From: Quillaja saponaria | Lineage: Eukaryota > Streptophyta > Magnoliopsida > Fabales > Quillajaceae | Reading direction: 5' to 3' | Assembly (NCBI GenBank): GCA_029379385.1 | Contig: CM055607.1 | Location: forward strand, 33,167,235 to 33,231,234 | DNA length: 64,000 nucleotides | Shown: one piece after another, positions 36,795-46,887 of the stretch | Layout of the letters: every line of letters begins with the position of its first letter | Numbering within the stretch: position 1 is the first letter of the stretch | The notes under the pieces: model-generated | What the model was told of the DNA's origin: nothing | What the model saw: only the letters and a program-made list of their open reading frames with translations | The model's database searches: none | Made by a program: the position numbers and the translations under genes

Positions 36795-37446
36795 CTAAGT
36801 AACATATTATAAGGATGCATGTAAATGTTTGGATTTCTTGGTGTAATCTGAAGAGTTTGATAGAGCATGTGGTCGGTGCAGGTTCCTACGAATATCATCT
36901 TCTTGTACGGTCATTAGCTGGATTATATGTTGCGAGTTGCGAATAGGGGACTAAGCATCTTGTACTTTCTTAAATTCCTAGCCCTGGAGGTTTTCAAGTT
37001 GAAATTGATGGGAATATTATTATTAGAGAAAATTTTGTTAATTGGATAAAACTCATATCTTTCTCTGTCTAAGGAGATGCTCCAAAATAAAAAGATTAAT
37101 TTAGATGAAAGAGAGAAAGACACAGGTTTACCAAATTACACTTTAGGTTTTAAAAAGTTGTTTCTGCAAGTACAAGTACTATTTTTGGTGACAGGACATA
37201 GTTGAATTAGATAGATTAGGCCAAGATATATGCCTCATGCACAATCAGAAAAAATATTCTTGATGAAGATTTAGGATTGATTACAGTACTGACCTTAGCA
37301 GAGACATAGCAAATAGTTCTTTAACATGAAGAACAGTCCAGGAGGTCAATTTTGGAAATTTGCAGACATTGTTCTGGTTATTCTCTATTATCAGTTATTC
37401 CACCGGGTGACAATGCAATCTCCATCACACTGAACCAGGCAAGCAG

Positions 37447-37454
37447 TATAAATA
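37447..37454 (+). promoter_or_regulatory. TATA box of the 37.6-kb glutaredoxin
   Basis: TATAAATA lies 116 bases before the start codon. The matching place in the unit 2 pseudogene is changed to TATTAAT. Confidence 0.65.
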
Positions 37455-37562
37455 GGCGTGCATTGGAGCTCAATTTCCATATAGCAAATTAAGCACTTAG
37501 CTCTTCAATCCAATCCAATTTACTCTTTATAAGTTACATTAACACATTTTGATTGTTCAGCT

Positions 37563-37883
37563 ATGGATATGATCAGAGGAATGGTAGCTGAAAAGCCGGT
37601 TGTGATATTCAGCAAGACCACTTGCTGCATGAGCCACTCCATCAAGTCACTCATTTGCAGCTTTGGGGCGAACCCAACTGTCTATGAGCTTGACCAACTG
37701 TCTAATGGTCAGCAAATTGAGAGGGCTTTGCTTCAACTAGGTTGTCAGAAGGGCGTACCGGCTGTGTTTATAGGGGAACAGTTCATTGGTGGTGCTGACA
37801 GAATTTTGAGTCTGCATGTCCAGAATGAGTTAGCACCATTGCTCATAAATGCCAGAGCTATATGGATTTGTAACAAGAAATAG
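37563..37883 (+). CDS. CC-type glutaredoxin, CCMS active site
   Basis: Single exon, 106 residues, from MDMIRGMVAEKPVV to AIWICNKK. The active site is C21-C22-M23-S24 (monothiol), the loop is KGVPAVFIGEQFIGGADR, and the conserved LGC is at residues 59-61. It resembles the Arabidopsis GRXS1-S8 group, several of which are nitrate-induced in roots; the equation is by motif only. The last four residues (CNKK) extend beyond the usual hydrophobic IW- end and would mask an ALWL-type tail needed by some ROXYs for TGA-factor control. This is the intact partner of the pseudogene at 42.5 kb. Confidence 0.94.
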   Translation: MDMIRGMVAEKPVVIFSKTTCCMSHSIKSLICSFGANPTVYELDQLSNGQQIERALLQLGCQKGVPAVFIGEQFIGGADRILSLHVQNELAPLLINARAIWICNKK

Positions 37884-40601
37884 GTTTTGCGATGAACTCT
37901 GCTAAACATCGCTTAGACTTAAATAAGAAGCTTCTTTTCTCTTTGTTGGACGTACGAAGAAAAGCACCCCGGTTTATAGATATTATAGAGCCTAAAGTTG
38001 TACGTCTTCCTATGTTTCTTCCTGCGTTCTGGCTGAATGCTGTACGACACATGACTGTTTTATTTAACTATATATGAAAAAGTTCCTGCATTTTGCAGAT
38101 CTTTCCTTTTCTTGTTTTGTTCTTTTTACTGAATAGGGATGCCAGTCCTCCCTAACTATCTCTTTTCAAACCTAAATTTTAGCATAATGCATCCTAATAC
38201 TTCATATAGAACATGTATAATACCATGTTGCTGACACTTCATGCAGACTGATTTCCCTTTATTTTCTGATGAACTGATATGGCAGCTCATCTAATTACAG
38301 TATGCATATAGTATCCAGGTTGCTAATTATGAGATCAGAAGCTATAATCCTCAAGTTGAATTTTCAAGCTGCTTAGTTATATCTGGCTTATGACTGCATG
38401 CATTATGAAGTAAATACAGAACTATAATTGTTTTTATGATGTATTCGCAACTGGTTTTAACTTTTAAGGTGGAATAAATACTTTTTCCATACAATACAAA
38501 GAAAAAGTATTCATCTTATTGAAGTTAAAGCTAAGAGTGAATTAATGGGCAAGAAAGAAATTAATGGAGCATACAACATTAAGATCATACGGAAAGCTTC
38601 CTCCCAATTGCAATGCAACAAGGATTACTAGTTTTTTAGCCACTGTTATCTTTTACTGCTTCTGACGCATTATATAATAAGCGAACAATTAAAAATCAAA
38701 ATCCTAGTCCCTGAACCTTCATTAATAAGTAACCCGTTGCTTTATGCTTAAGCCCTTTATCCAAATTGTTGCAGCACAAACTTTAGCTTATGGAGGTAAG
38801 CTTTCCAAGTCGGAGGCACGTGGAAAATTCTATCACTAGAAGATTACATAGAATACCTTTTATTACAAACATGAGAGATTTTAATGTTATCAACAGACAA
38901 AAAGAAAAGGAGATGCATACACAGGAAATAGAAAACATGGAGAAGAAAAAGTAAGATTGGATTTATCAAGACTAATGAAAGATAATATCAAGTTCTGAAG
39001 AATTTTTCTCTGATTCTTGTAATGGGATACCTTTTGTTCTTCTAAATTTTTTCTTTCACAATATTTCTGACATTATGTGTTCCTTACTTTCTTTCCGCAG
39101 AGGGGCTTACAAAGTTCCTTCTTTTTGAACCTTCTGCTATAAATTTTAACACTAACAAATACCAACTATGGTTCATTATTGTTTCATGTACTTGACTTTT
39201 GCCTTCTTATAACTAATACCTTACATTCATAGTGCTAACATAAATGGGATTGGTTCTTAAAAATCCTATGTATATTCTAATCAGGGTTCTGAACCACGGT
39301 TTGACCGATTTAATATGCACAATATCGCCGAAAGCATAATTTATAATGAAAGTGAGCATCTTAATTAGGAGTTGCTAGTCAATGCTTCAGAGTTATTTCC
39401 AAAAGAGAGGATCTTGAGCTTTCTTCATTTGGTCTTTTTGTTCAAATATGTCATACAAAAAAAAAAAAAAAAAAATTATTGATAAGATTTTCTTACACTA
39501 ATAGCCAATAAAATGATGCTCCAAAAAGTTAAGTATCCTTATCTCACAATCATCAGAGATAATTTTCTGTTCTTAATACTACAAGTAGCATGGTATACCC
39601 TACCCACATTCAATACTTTTGATCATTGAATAATGCAGAATTGATACAATATCTGGTTTGATGCCTAAACAGTAAAAAAAAAACACTCGTTTGTAACCAG
39701 AGATATCTTGGCCCCCTCCATGTGGTTGAAATGTTTAAAATATGTGTTTTAAGCAGAGAATATCTTAGCGGCATCGTTTTTAGTTTAGTGCAATGCAAAA
39801 GCAGAAAATGCGGTGGGTACTAGGGTAGCTTTTCCACATTCTTGTACGGCCATTAATGTATTTTCATGTCATTAGGGGCCACCCTAACCAAACCAGAGAA
39901 TGGAAAAACTTCTATTAGGGGTGTGATTATCTTTAATAAGCATCTTTTGCCTGCAGGTTTCTTCTCCTTTTCCTTGTCTTCCTATTTAGATTTCGGTTTT
40001 TCTTCACAATTCCAAACTCGATGAGAATCTTATTTAGAGATGGAAAAGTAGCCACAAATTGGATAAACCCAAGGTTCTTTCTCCACCTGATAGATGCTCC
40101 ACAATAGATAGAGCAGAGTTTTATCATGTGAACGCTATGAACACAGAGGAGATTAAACAGAGAAAATAGAAGAAAACAAATAAAACTAATCACTGAAATG
40201 GAATGAAAACAAATAAGTTTCAAGTAGATGTTTTCCACCATTTGATAAACTAAAATTGAAGAAATGCAATCTACAAATATGTTTCACACTATACAAATTG
40301 ACACAGTTCTAAGTTGGTATATCTTTGTGTTGATTGCAACCTATTATTCCATGGAATTGCAAATGACAATGCTAACCTTAACGTGGCAAATATTTTGGTT
40401 TGATACATTGACAGACTGATTAGCAACTCCTCATTCATTACCAGAAAAAGTACACCAAGTAGTCATTATCAATTAATGATAAAGGGTAATTTGGGAATCC
40501 ATTAACATGAATTTTTAGTATTGTTTATTCTCTTTCTGATCTTATTCTAATACGGAAAAGTAGCATATGCAGTTTTCCACCACAACAAACAAGCTAGCTA
40601 T

Positions 40602-40609
40602 TATAAATA
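40602..40609 (+). promoter_or_regulatory. TATA box of the 40.7-kb glutaredoxin
   Basis: TATAAATA lies 112 bases before the start codon. The following leader (CACCTCCATGGAGCTCAACT) is shared with the unit 2 copy. Confidence 0.65.
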
Positions 40610-40713
40610 CACCTCCATGGAGCTCAACTTCCTCACAGCAAAGCCTTCAAGTCACTTCACAAGCTTCTTTAACTTCCAGTTTCAATATATTACTTTTCTA
40701 ACCAGTAATAGCA

Positions 40714-41034
40714 ATGGAGATGGTTACAAGGTTGGCAGCTGAAAAGCCAGTGGTGATATTCAGCAAGAGCAACTGTTGCATGAGCTATTCTGTCAAGTCT
40801 CTCATATGTAGCTTTGGAGCAAACCCTACAGTTTTTGAGATTGACAAAATTCCAAATGGGCAGCAGATAGAGAGAGAACTATTGCAGCTGGGGTGCCGGC
40901 CTAGCGTGCCTGCAGTGTTCATTGGGGAGCAGTTCATTGGTGGTGCCAATGAAGTTATAAGCCTCAATGTTCAGAGCAAGCTGGCCCAGTTGCTCATAAG
41001 AGCTGGAGCTATATTTATCTGGAGTGGAAAGTAA
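40714..41034 (+). CDS. CC-type glutaredoxin, CCMS active site
   Basis: Single exon, 106 residues, from MEMVTRLAAEKPVV to AIFIWSGK. The active site is C21-C22-M23-S24, the loop SVPAVFIGEQFIGGANE, and the conserved LGC is present. The C-terminus ends FIWSGK, again an extension past the usual IW-Phe/Leu end. It is closely similar to the 45.9-kb gene (about 90% by eye), with which it shares leader and flanks. It differs more from the 37.6-kb gene, so the two-gene unit existed before it was duplicated. Probable role: TGA-interacting redox regulator, as for the class; this is inference. Confidence 0.94.
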   Translation: MEMVTRLAAEKPVVIFSKSNCCMSYSVKSLICSFGANPTVFEIDKIPNGQQIERELLQLGCRPSVPAVFIGEQFIGGANEVISLNVQSKLAQLLIRAGAIFIWSGK

Positions 41035-42481
41035 CATGCATCCTCTCATACAAAATTGCAAGAGTATCAACCGTTTAACTAATTATTAAGTAGTTTTTAT
41101 CTTCAACTAGTAGTATAAATGAGAATCGGCATGGTTTTGATAGTATATAGAGCTTATTTAAGCCCTACTTGTACTCGTCCTTCCTTCTTCTTTTCAAACT
41201 TTTTTCTCTTAGTTTGGGCAGAATAAAACTTAAAGTTTGGCACTTTTTTCCTGTCAAGTGTCAACTAATTAATTGAAGATCGACTTGTATTCTGAATTAG
41301 TATAATGCAAGTCATAGATAAATAATATACACTACTGGATGTATATATATCAGTTGCATGCACAAGAGACTTGCCTCTTTTGTTATTTTCCGCAAGTTCC
41401 ATAAAAGTACTGCACTTCTTGGTGCTGTAGTTATATAGTACACCCTCTTGAAATATATGCAGAAGAGTTAAAATAAAAAAGCATGCTCTTACATAAATTG
41501 AAAGGGTCACATTTTGTTCTCCAACTGAACTTTATTCTGATGCCCACCATTTATGTGGAGGTGATGCCAGGAACCGTCCTCGCATTTCTCTTTGCATTCC
41601 AGCTACCTCAGCATATACCAAATGGTGACGTTCCCTAACAAAGGCAATCACTTTCCTGTTACTAATTCTTTTTCTCTCTAAACTTTTTAGTTTCATTCTT
41701 TGACATGTATACATCTATCTCTTACCTATTCAACAATATAATACCTGATTCCTGAGGATAAGTAGGCAAAAACAAAAATTTCATGAGGATATTATCTTCT
41801 TGTACGGTCCTTAGCTGGATTATGTTCTCCTTGCTAATAGCTAGGGGCTAAGCATTCTTGTATTTCCTTAACCCTCTTCATTTCTTGTGTTTCTGTTGGG
41901 TCTTGAGGTTTCTCAGTTGAAATGGATGGAAATCTTCTTACTAAAAAAAAAATAGCTTAACTGGATGAGACATACTTCTTTATCTATCTGGGTGATGCTT
42001 TAAATTAGACAGATTATATGAATCAGAGAAAAGACAAAGGTTTATCAAATTAGCACTTTATAGTTTTAAAAGAATATGGTTCAAGAAGTACTAACCATTT
42101 CATGGTGACAACACATAGTTGAATTAGATAGATGAGGCTAAGATATATGCCTCATGGACAATCTCAAAAATTAGTTTTCTTGATAATTTTGAGTTGACTA
42201 CACTGACAAAAGAGATATAAAAATTGGTATTAACTGGCAGAACTGCACAAGAGGTCAATTTAGGGATTCTCTGACACTGTCCTGGTTATGCTCTGAGTTG
42301 TTCCATCTGGGTTTGACAGTACAATCTTCACCACGCTGAACCAGGAAGGCATGCAAGCAGTATTAATGGCCTATATTGGAGCTCAATTTTCATATACCAA
42401 ATCAAGCCCTTAATTCTTTAAAACAATCAATTTTACTATTAATAAGTTGCATTCTAACACATTTTGATTGTTCCATCACAG

Positions 42482-42780
42482 ATGGTAGATGAAAAGCCGG
42501 TGGTGATATTCAGCAAGACAACATGCTGCATGAGCCACTGCATCAAGTCACTGATTTGTAGCTTTTGGGCAAACCCAACAGTCTATGAGCTCGACAAGCT
42601 GTCAAATGAGACAAAAATTGAGAGGGCATTGCTTCAACTAGGGTGTCAGAAGGGCGTACCTGCTGTGTTTACAGGGCAACAGTTCATTAGTGATGTTGTT
42701 AGAATTTTGAGTCTGCATGTCCAGAATTAGCACCATTGATCATAAATGACAGAGCTATGTGGATTTGGAACAAGAAATAG
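42482..42780 (+). pseudogene. CC-type glutaredoxin pseudogene (copy of the 37.6-kb gene)
   Basis: The sequence aligns with 37563-37883. An 18-base stretch containing the original start codon and MDMIRG is missing. The TATA box is mutated. Four bases (GAGT) are lost near 42726, which creates an immediate stop after VQN. The glutathione-binding FIGGADR is changed to FISDVVR, and FGANP to FWANP. CCMS is still present. An internal ATG at 42482 could give 82 residues without the last helix, but with the GG turn lost it would hardly bind glutathione. The old stop is still visible at 42778-42780. Confidence 0.85.
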
Positions 42781-43129
42781 GTTGAGCAATGAGATTTCCT
42801 AACATCTTTGAGACTTAAATAAGAAGCTTTTGTTTTCTCATTGTTTTAATATAAATTATAGAGCCTAAGCTAGTACTTCTTCATATGGCTGCATGCTGTG
42901 TTGCACTTGATTTTTTCATTTGTTAAGAAGAACTTATATTTTATGTATCTTCTCTTTTCTTCTATTTGTCTTCTTAAAATGGAATCCCACCTCTAAATGG
43001 TACTCCATTTCACAATTCATTCTAAGCACAATCTTGATGTTTCACACACAAGTTAACATTTTTAGTAGTCCTGTAATCTTAAAGTTAGTATTTTTCTTTC
43101 ATGCTTGACATTCTAGTTCTAGTTGGTCC

Positions 43130-43200
43130 CTCGTTATACCTTACTCAACTCCACTTAACTAACCCTTAAATCCCAAACTAGTTAAGTGTCAACATGAATA
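43130..43200 (-). mobile_element. Short RTE-LINE/SINE 3' tail fragment
   Basis: AATCCCAAACTAGTTAAGTG followed by TCAACATGAATACATCC resembles the 3' tail seen at 63385-63440, which reads AAACTAGTTAAGGTTGACTATATGAAT. This tail type is characteristic of plant RTE LINEs and the SINEs that use them. Only the end is present. Confidence 0.45.
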
Positions 43201-43237
43201 CATCCGTGATTATACTATGTTGTTGATATTTCCTATT

Positions 43238-43450
43238 CAATTTGTGTGTTTGTGTAAATTTTAAAGTAAATCTTGAAATTTCAGACGCTTTGTGTGTATA
43301 GTATAAATGTTATAATAAATCTTCAGAGATATAGCCAATATGTGTGTTAGTGTAAATTTTATAATAAATCGTCAAAAATTAACCAATTTGTGTGTGAATT
43401 TTAATGTAAACCGTAGAAGTATCAAACGATTGATGTGTATAGAATACAGA
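43238..43450. repeat. Diverged 48-bp minisatellite, about 4.5 copies
   Basis: Units start at about 43238, 43286, 43336, 43384 and 43427. Each has a YRATTTGTGTGT-like start and a GTAAATTTTA-AGTAAATC-like middle. Periods are 48, 50, 48 and 43. Divergence between units is about 20-30%. It is absent from the matching place in unit 1. Confidence 0.7.
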
Positions 43451-45737
43451 TGATCACATGAGATAGAAATTATAAATCCTGAAATTGAGTTTCCTCGCGT
43501 TAGCTATGTCTAGTTTTGCTGGAAACCATCCATTCATCTTTCTTACTTTTCTTTTCTCCATCACATCCTCAACAATTTCCCCAAACAATAATTAAAGAAG
43601 TATAATTTTTCTTGTAAAAAAGAATAGGATGATTGGAATGTACATCAAATCATCAAGCATTTCTATTCACGTGAAAAGAAAAAGACCAGAATTTAATATC
43701 CATGGTGAAATTGAAAGAAAACTATTACACGTGTTCCATGCCAGTTAATCACCGTCCATGCTTTTGTAAAAAGATAAGACAACATCTGTTGCAGGTGAAA
43801 TAAAGGAAAAAGAAAAACAATAGGTCCTGGAAAAGCCACACCGATATCCACCAGCAATCTGTTGATGTGGAAAGTTATATGTTTGTTCTGATTATGTTCC
43901 AAAACCTTACTTAATTTGTTATTCTAAATAAAACTAAAACTACATTTTGTAATTGGCTGTCTGATGTCTGCAGATAAGTGCTTGGACAGCTTCAAATTTA
44001 TGAAGTTATTTTCAAGACCAAGTGACCCTTTGCTTTATGCTTGAGATATTATGCAATTTGTTGCAAAAACACTTTCTACATTATGGAGGGAGGCTTTTCC
44101 AAGATGGAGAAAATTCTATCTCTAAAAAATTTCAAAGAATAACTTTTCATTATGAAAATGGGAAATTTTAATGTTTTCAGTGGACAAAGAAGAAAAGGAG
44201 ATGCATTCACAGGCAATGACATGCCTGAAGATGAAAAAAAAAAAAAAAAGTAAGATCTGATTGGATTTATCAAGACTAATGAGAGAGATAATGTCAATCT
44301 CTGAAGAACTTCACATTGATTCTTGAAATGGGGTCTATTTTATTCTTCTAAAAATAAAATAAAAATACTAAAACTCATGCACAATTTTTTGCTTCTGCAT
44401 GCTGACATAATATGTGGATGACTACTGAATACTAATTAAAACAAAGTGTTGCTTACTTTCTTCCCTCTGATATTTCTTTCTTTCCGCAAAGGGCCTTACA
44501 AAAGTTTCTGCTTTTTAAACCTTATGCTATAAATCCTTACACCTGCAAATACCAAATGTAGTTCATTATGCTTTTTTGTACTTGACTTTTGCCTTCTTAT
44601 ATTACCTTATAAAAATAGTGCTGACATCAATAAGATTGGTTTGTTAATATCCATTGTTTATTTCTAATCAGGGTTCTACACCATGGTTTCAGTGATTTAA
44701 CTTTAATAATGTGAGGCACAAAATCACCGAAAGCATAGTTTATATTAAGGGACTTGTTAGTCAATGTTTTTTTATTTTCTTCTTTCTTCCCAGATATATA
44801 AATTTACTGATCTCCAATAGAGGATCTTCAGCTTTTTGTCTTTCATCTTTGTTGACTGATAAGTTTTCTAACACAGGACATAATTAAACGATGCTCGAAA
44901 AGGGGTTAAGGATCCTTATCTCACACTAATCAGGGATAATTTTCTGCTGTTAATCCCAGAAGTAGTAAAAGATAAGCCTACCCTCAGCCAATGCTTTTCA
45001 TTATTAGTTTTTTGCAGCATCTTAGTTAATAAGTACCTTATTACACTTTGGTAGCCAAACATAATATAGCCTCCTTAAAACATGTGTTTCAAGCACAGAA
45101 AATCATACTGCCATGCATAAATATAAACCTCCCTATAAGGTAGCTTTTCCACTTTCTTGTACGGCCATTAATGTATTATCATGCCATTAGGGGCCACACC
45201 AAGCAAGGTACAAAATGGAAAAACTCTTTTAGGTGTGATTACCTTTAATGAGCATCATTTGCCTGCAGATTTCTTCTCCTTTTCCTTGTTTTCCTATTCA
45301 GCTTTCGGTTTCTCACAATTTATGACTTGATGCGAATCTTGTTTAGAGATGGAAAAGTAGTACCAATTGGATAAACCCAACTTCTTTCTTTACCTGATAG
45401 ATGCTCCACAAACAGCACAGTTCTACCATATGATGAATTAAACTGAAGAAATATCTTAGGCTTCATATGGTACATAACTTTGTGTTTATCAGTGCAACTT
45501 GTTATTCCATGGGATTTGCAAATGACAAAGATGACCTTAACGTAGCCAATATCTTGGTTGGATACATTGACAGACTAATTAGCCAGTCCTCATTCATTAC
45601 CAGAAAAAAGGCATACCAAGTAGTCAATATCAATTAATGATAAAGGGTAATTTGGGAATCCATTGACATAACTTTTTGCATTATTTATTCTCTCTGTCAT
45701 CTTATTCTAATAGGGAAAAATACTACATGATAGTTGC

Positions 45738-45745
45738 TATAAAAA
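45738..45745 (+). promoter_or_regulatory. TATA box of the 45.9-kb glutaredoxin
   Basis: TATAAAAA lies 118 bases before the start codon, at the place of TATAAATA in the 40.7-kb gene. Confidence 0.6.
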
Positions 45746-45855
45746 CACCTCCATTGGAGCTGAACTTCCTCACAGCAAAGCCTACAAATCACTTCACAAG
45801 CTTCTTTAGCTTCCATTCTCTCACAGTTTCAATTACTTTTCTAACAAGTAAAGCA

Positions 45856-46176
45856 ATGGAAATGATTACAACGTTGGTGGCGGAAAAGCCAGTGGTGATA
45901 TTCAGCAAAAGCAATTGTTGCATGAGCTATTCTGTCAAGTCTCTTATATGTAGCTTTGGAGCAAACCCTACAGTTTATGAGATTGACAAAATTCCAAATG
46001 GGCAGCACATAGAGAGAGCATTATTGCAGTTGGGTGCCCGGCCAAGCGTGCCGGCAGTGTTCATAGGGAAGCAGTTCATTGGTGGTGCCAATGAAGTTAT
46101 AAGCCTCAATGTTCAGAATAAGCTTGCCCAATTGCTCATAAGAGCTAGAGCTATATTTATCTGGAGTGGGAAGTAA
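45856..46176 (+). CDS. CC-type glutaredoxin, CCMS active site, LGC cysteine lost
   Basis: Single exon, 106 residues, from MEMITTLVAEKPVV to AIFIWSGK. The frame is open 60 codons upstream, but that part overlaps the TATA box and leader shared with the 40.7-kb gene, so 45856 is the start. The active site C21-C22-M23-S24 and the loop SVPAVFIGKQFIGGANE are intact. The normally conserved Cys of the LQLGC motif (residue 61) is Ala here, unlike all other glutaredoxins of the window. In class members this Cys is a candidate for disulphide or glutathionylation, so redox behaviour may differ. It is otherwise probably functional. Confidence 0.93.
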   Translation: MEMITTLVAEKPVVIFSKSNCCMSYSVKSLICSFGANPTVYEIDKIPNGQHIERALLQLGARPSVPAVFIGKQFIGGANEVISLNVQNKLAQLLIRARAIFIWSGK

Positions 46177-46887
46177 GTAAATATTGCATCCTGCTCTGAT
46201 ACAATAATGCAAGAGCAGCAAGACATTAAGTTATCTTCTTCCTAAATAAGATATAGAGCTTCTTCAAGCCCTAGTTCTGCTCTTTCCTCTTCTGTTTCTC
46301 TTTTTATTAACTTTTTTCTCTCTGGTTGGGCAGAATTACACCTCCATCTTTTTTGTGTGTCAACTAGCTGAAGCAGGACTTGTATTCTGCTTAGTATAAT
46401 GCAAGTCATATGTATACTTGATATACATCAAATGCATGCCAAGAGATTACTTTTCTCTTATTCTCTTTTAATATTTTTTACGTCTACGAGTACTATTTAA
46501 GGTAGAAGAACCAAACTTGGGATATCTTGCTCAAAAGCCACTAGACCAACAAGTCACTGGCTTTTTTCTGTCTAATCTATAGATGAGAAGAAATTTGTTA
46601 GTTCAACAATAAAGGTACGTTTTGAATTTATTATCTATCAGAGTTTGAATTTTAAGGTCGTTTGTCGGATATTTTATCTCTGCCAAACCCTTCACCTAAA
46701 ACCCAAAGTAATATTTTCTTCTATCTTCAGCAAAAATAAAATAAAAAATATTTGCAGAGGAATGCAAAGTTCATTAAAGGCTTCTAGTGAAATTTGAAAG
46801 GTTTGTGTTAGTTATATTTAAGACAATTACTAGCTACAAGCAGTTCTTCTGGAAATGAACTTTATTCTTCTCCCCCACCATTTGGAG

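Larger units (their letters stand above)
36366..41560. repeat. Tandem segmental duplication, unit 1 (about 5.2 kb)
   Basis: The unit contains the glutaredoxins at 37.6 and 40.7 kb. Many of its non-coding stretches reappear in the same order about 5 kb later. Examples are TCTTCTTGTACGGTC at 36898 and 41797, GATTGGATTTATCAAGACTA at about 38955 and 44259, and TTCTTGTACGGCCATTAATG at 39840 and 45155. GCCAGGAACCGTCCT marks the left limit at 36371 and recurs at the start of unit 2. The 1.8 kb between the two genes has no other supported gene. Confidence 0.85.
41561..46887. repeat. Tandem segmental duplication, unit 2 (about 5.3 kb)
   Basis: This is the second copy of the glutaredoxin unit. It holds the pseudogene at 42.5 kb and an intact gene at 45.9 kb. 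The flank after the 40.7-kb gene (41270-41680) matches the flank after the 45.9-kb gene (46370-47000), including an ACTTGTATTCTG-TTAGTATAATGCAAGTCAT stretch. Relative to unit 1 it gained a block at about 43100-43490 with a LINE-type tail and a 48-bp minisatellite. Confidence 0.85.

Noticed and set aside
39933..40241. 102-codon minus-strand frame in glutaredoxin unit 1
   Set aside because: The frame is not preserved in unit 2 and has no family features.
43238..43450. CRISPR-like array
   Set aside because: The repeats are contiguous, diverged tandem units without spacers, in a plant genome; it is a minisatellite.
45676..45855. 60-codon N-terminal extension of the 45.9-kb glutaredoxin
   Set aside because: It overlaps the TATA box and the leader shared with the 40.7-kb gene, and all paralogues start at MEMxT/MDMIR.
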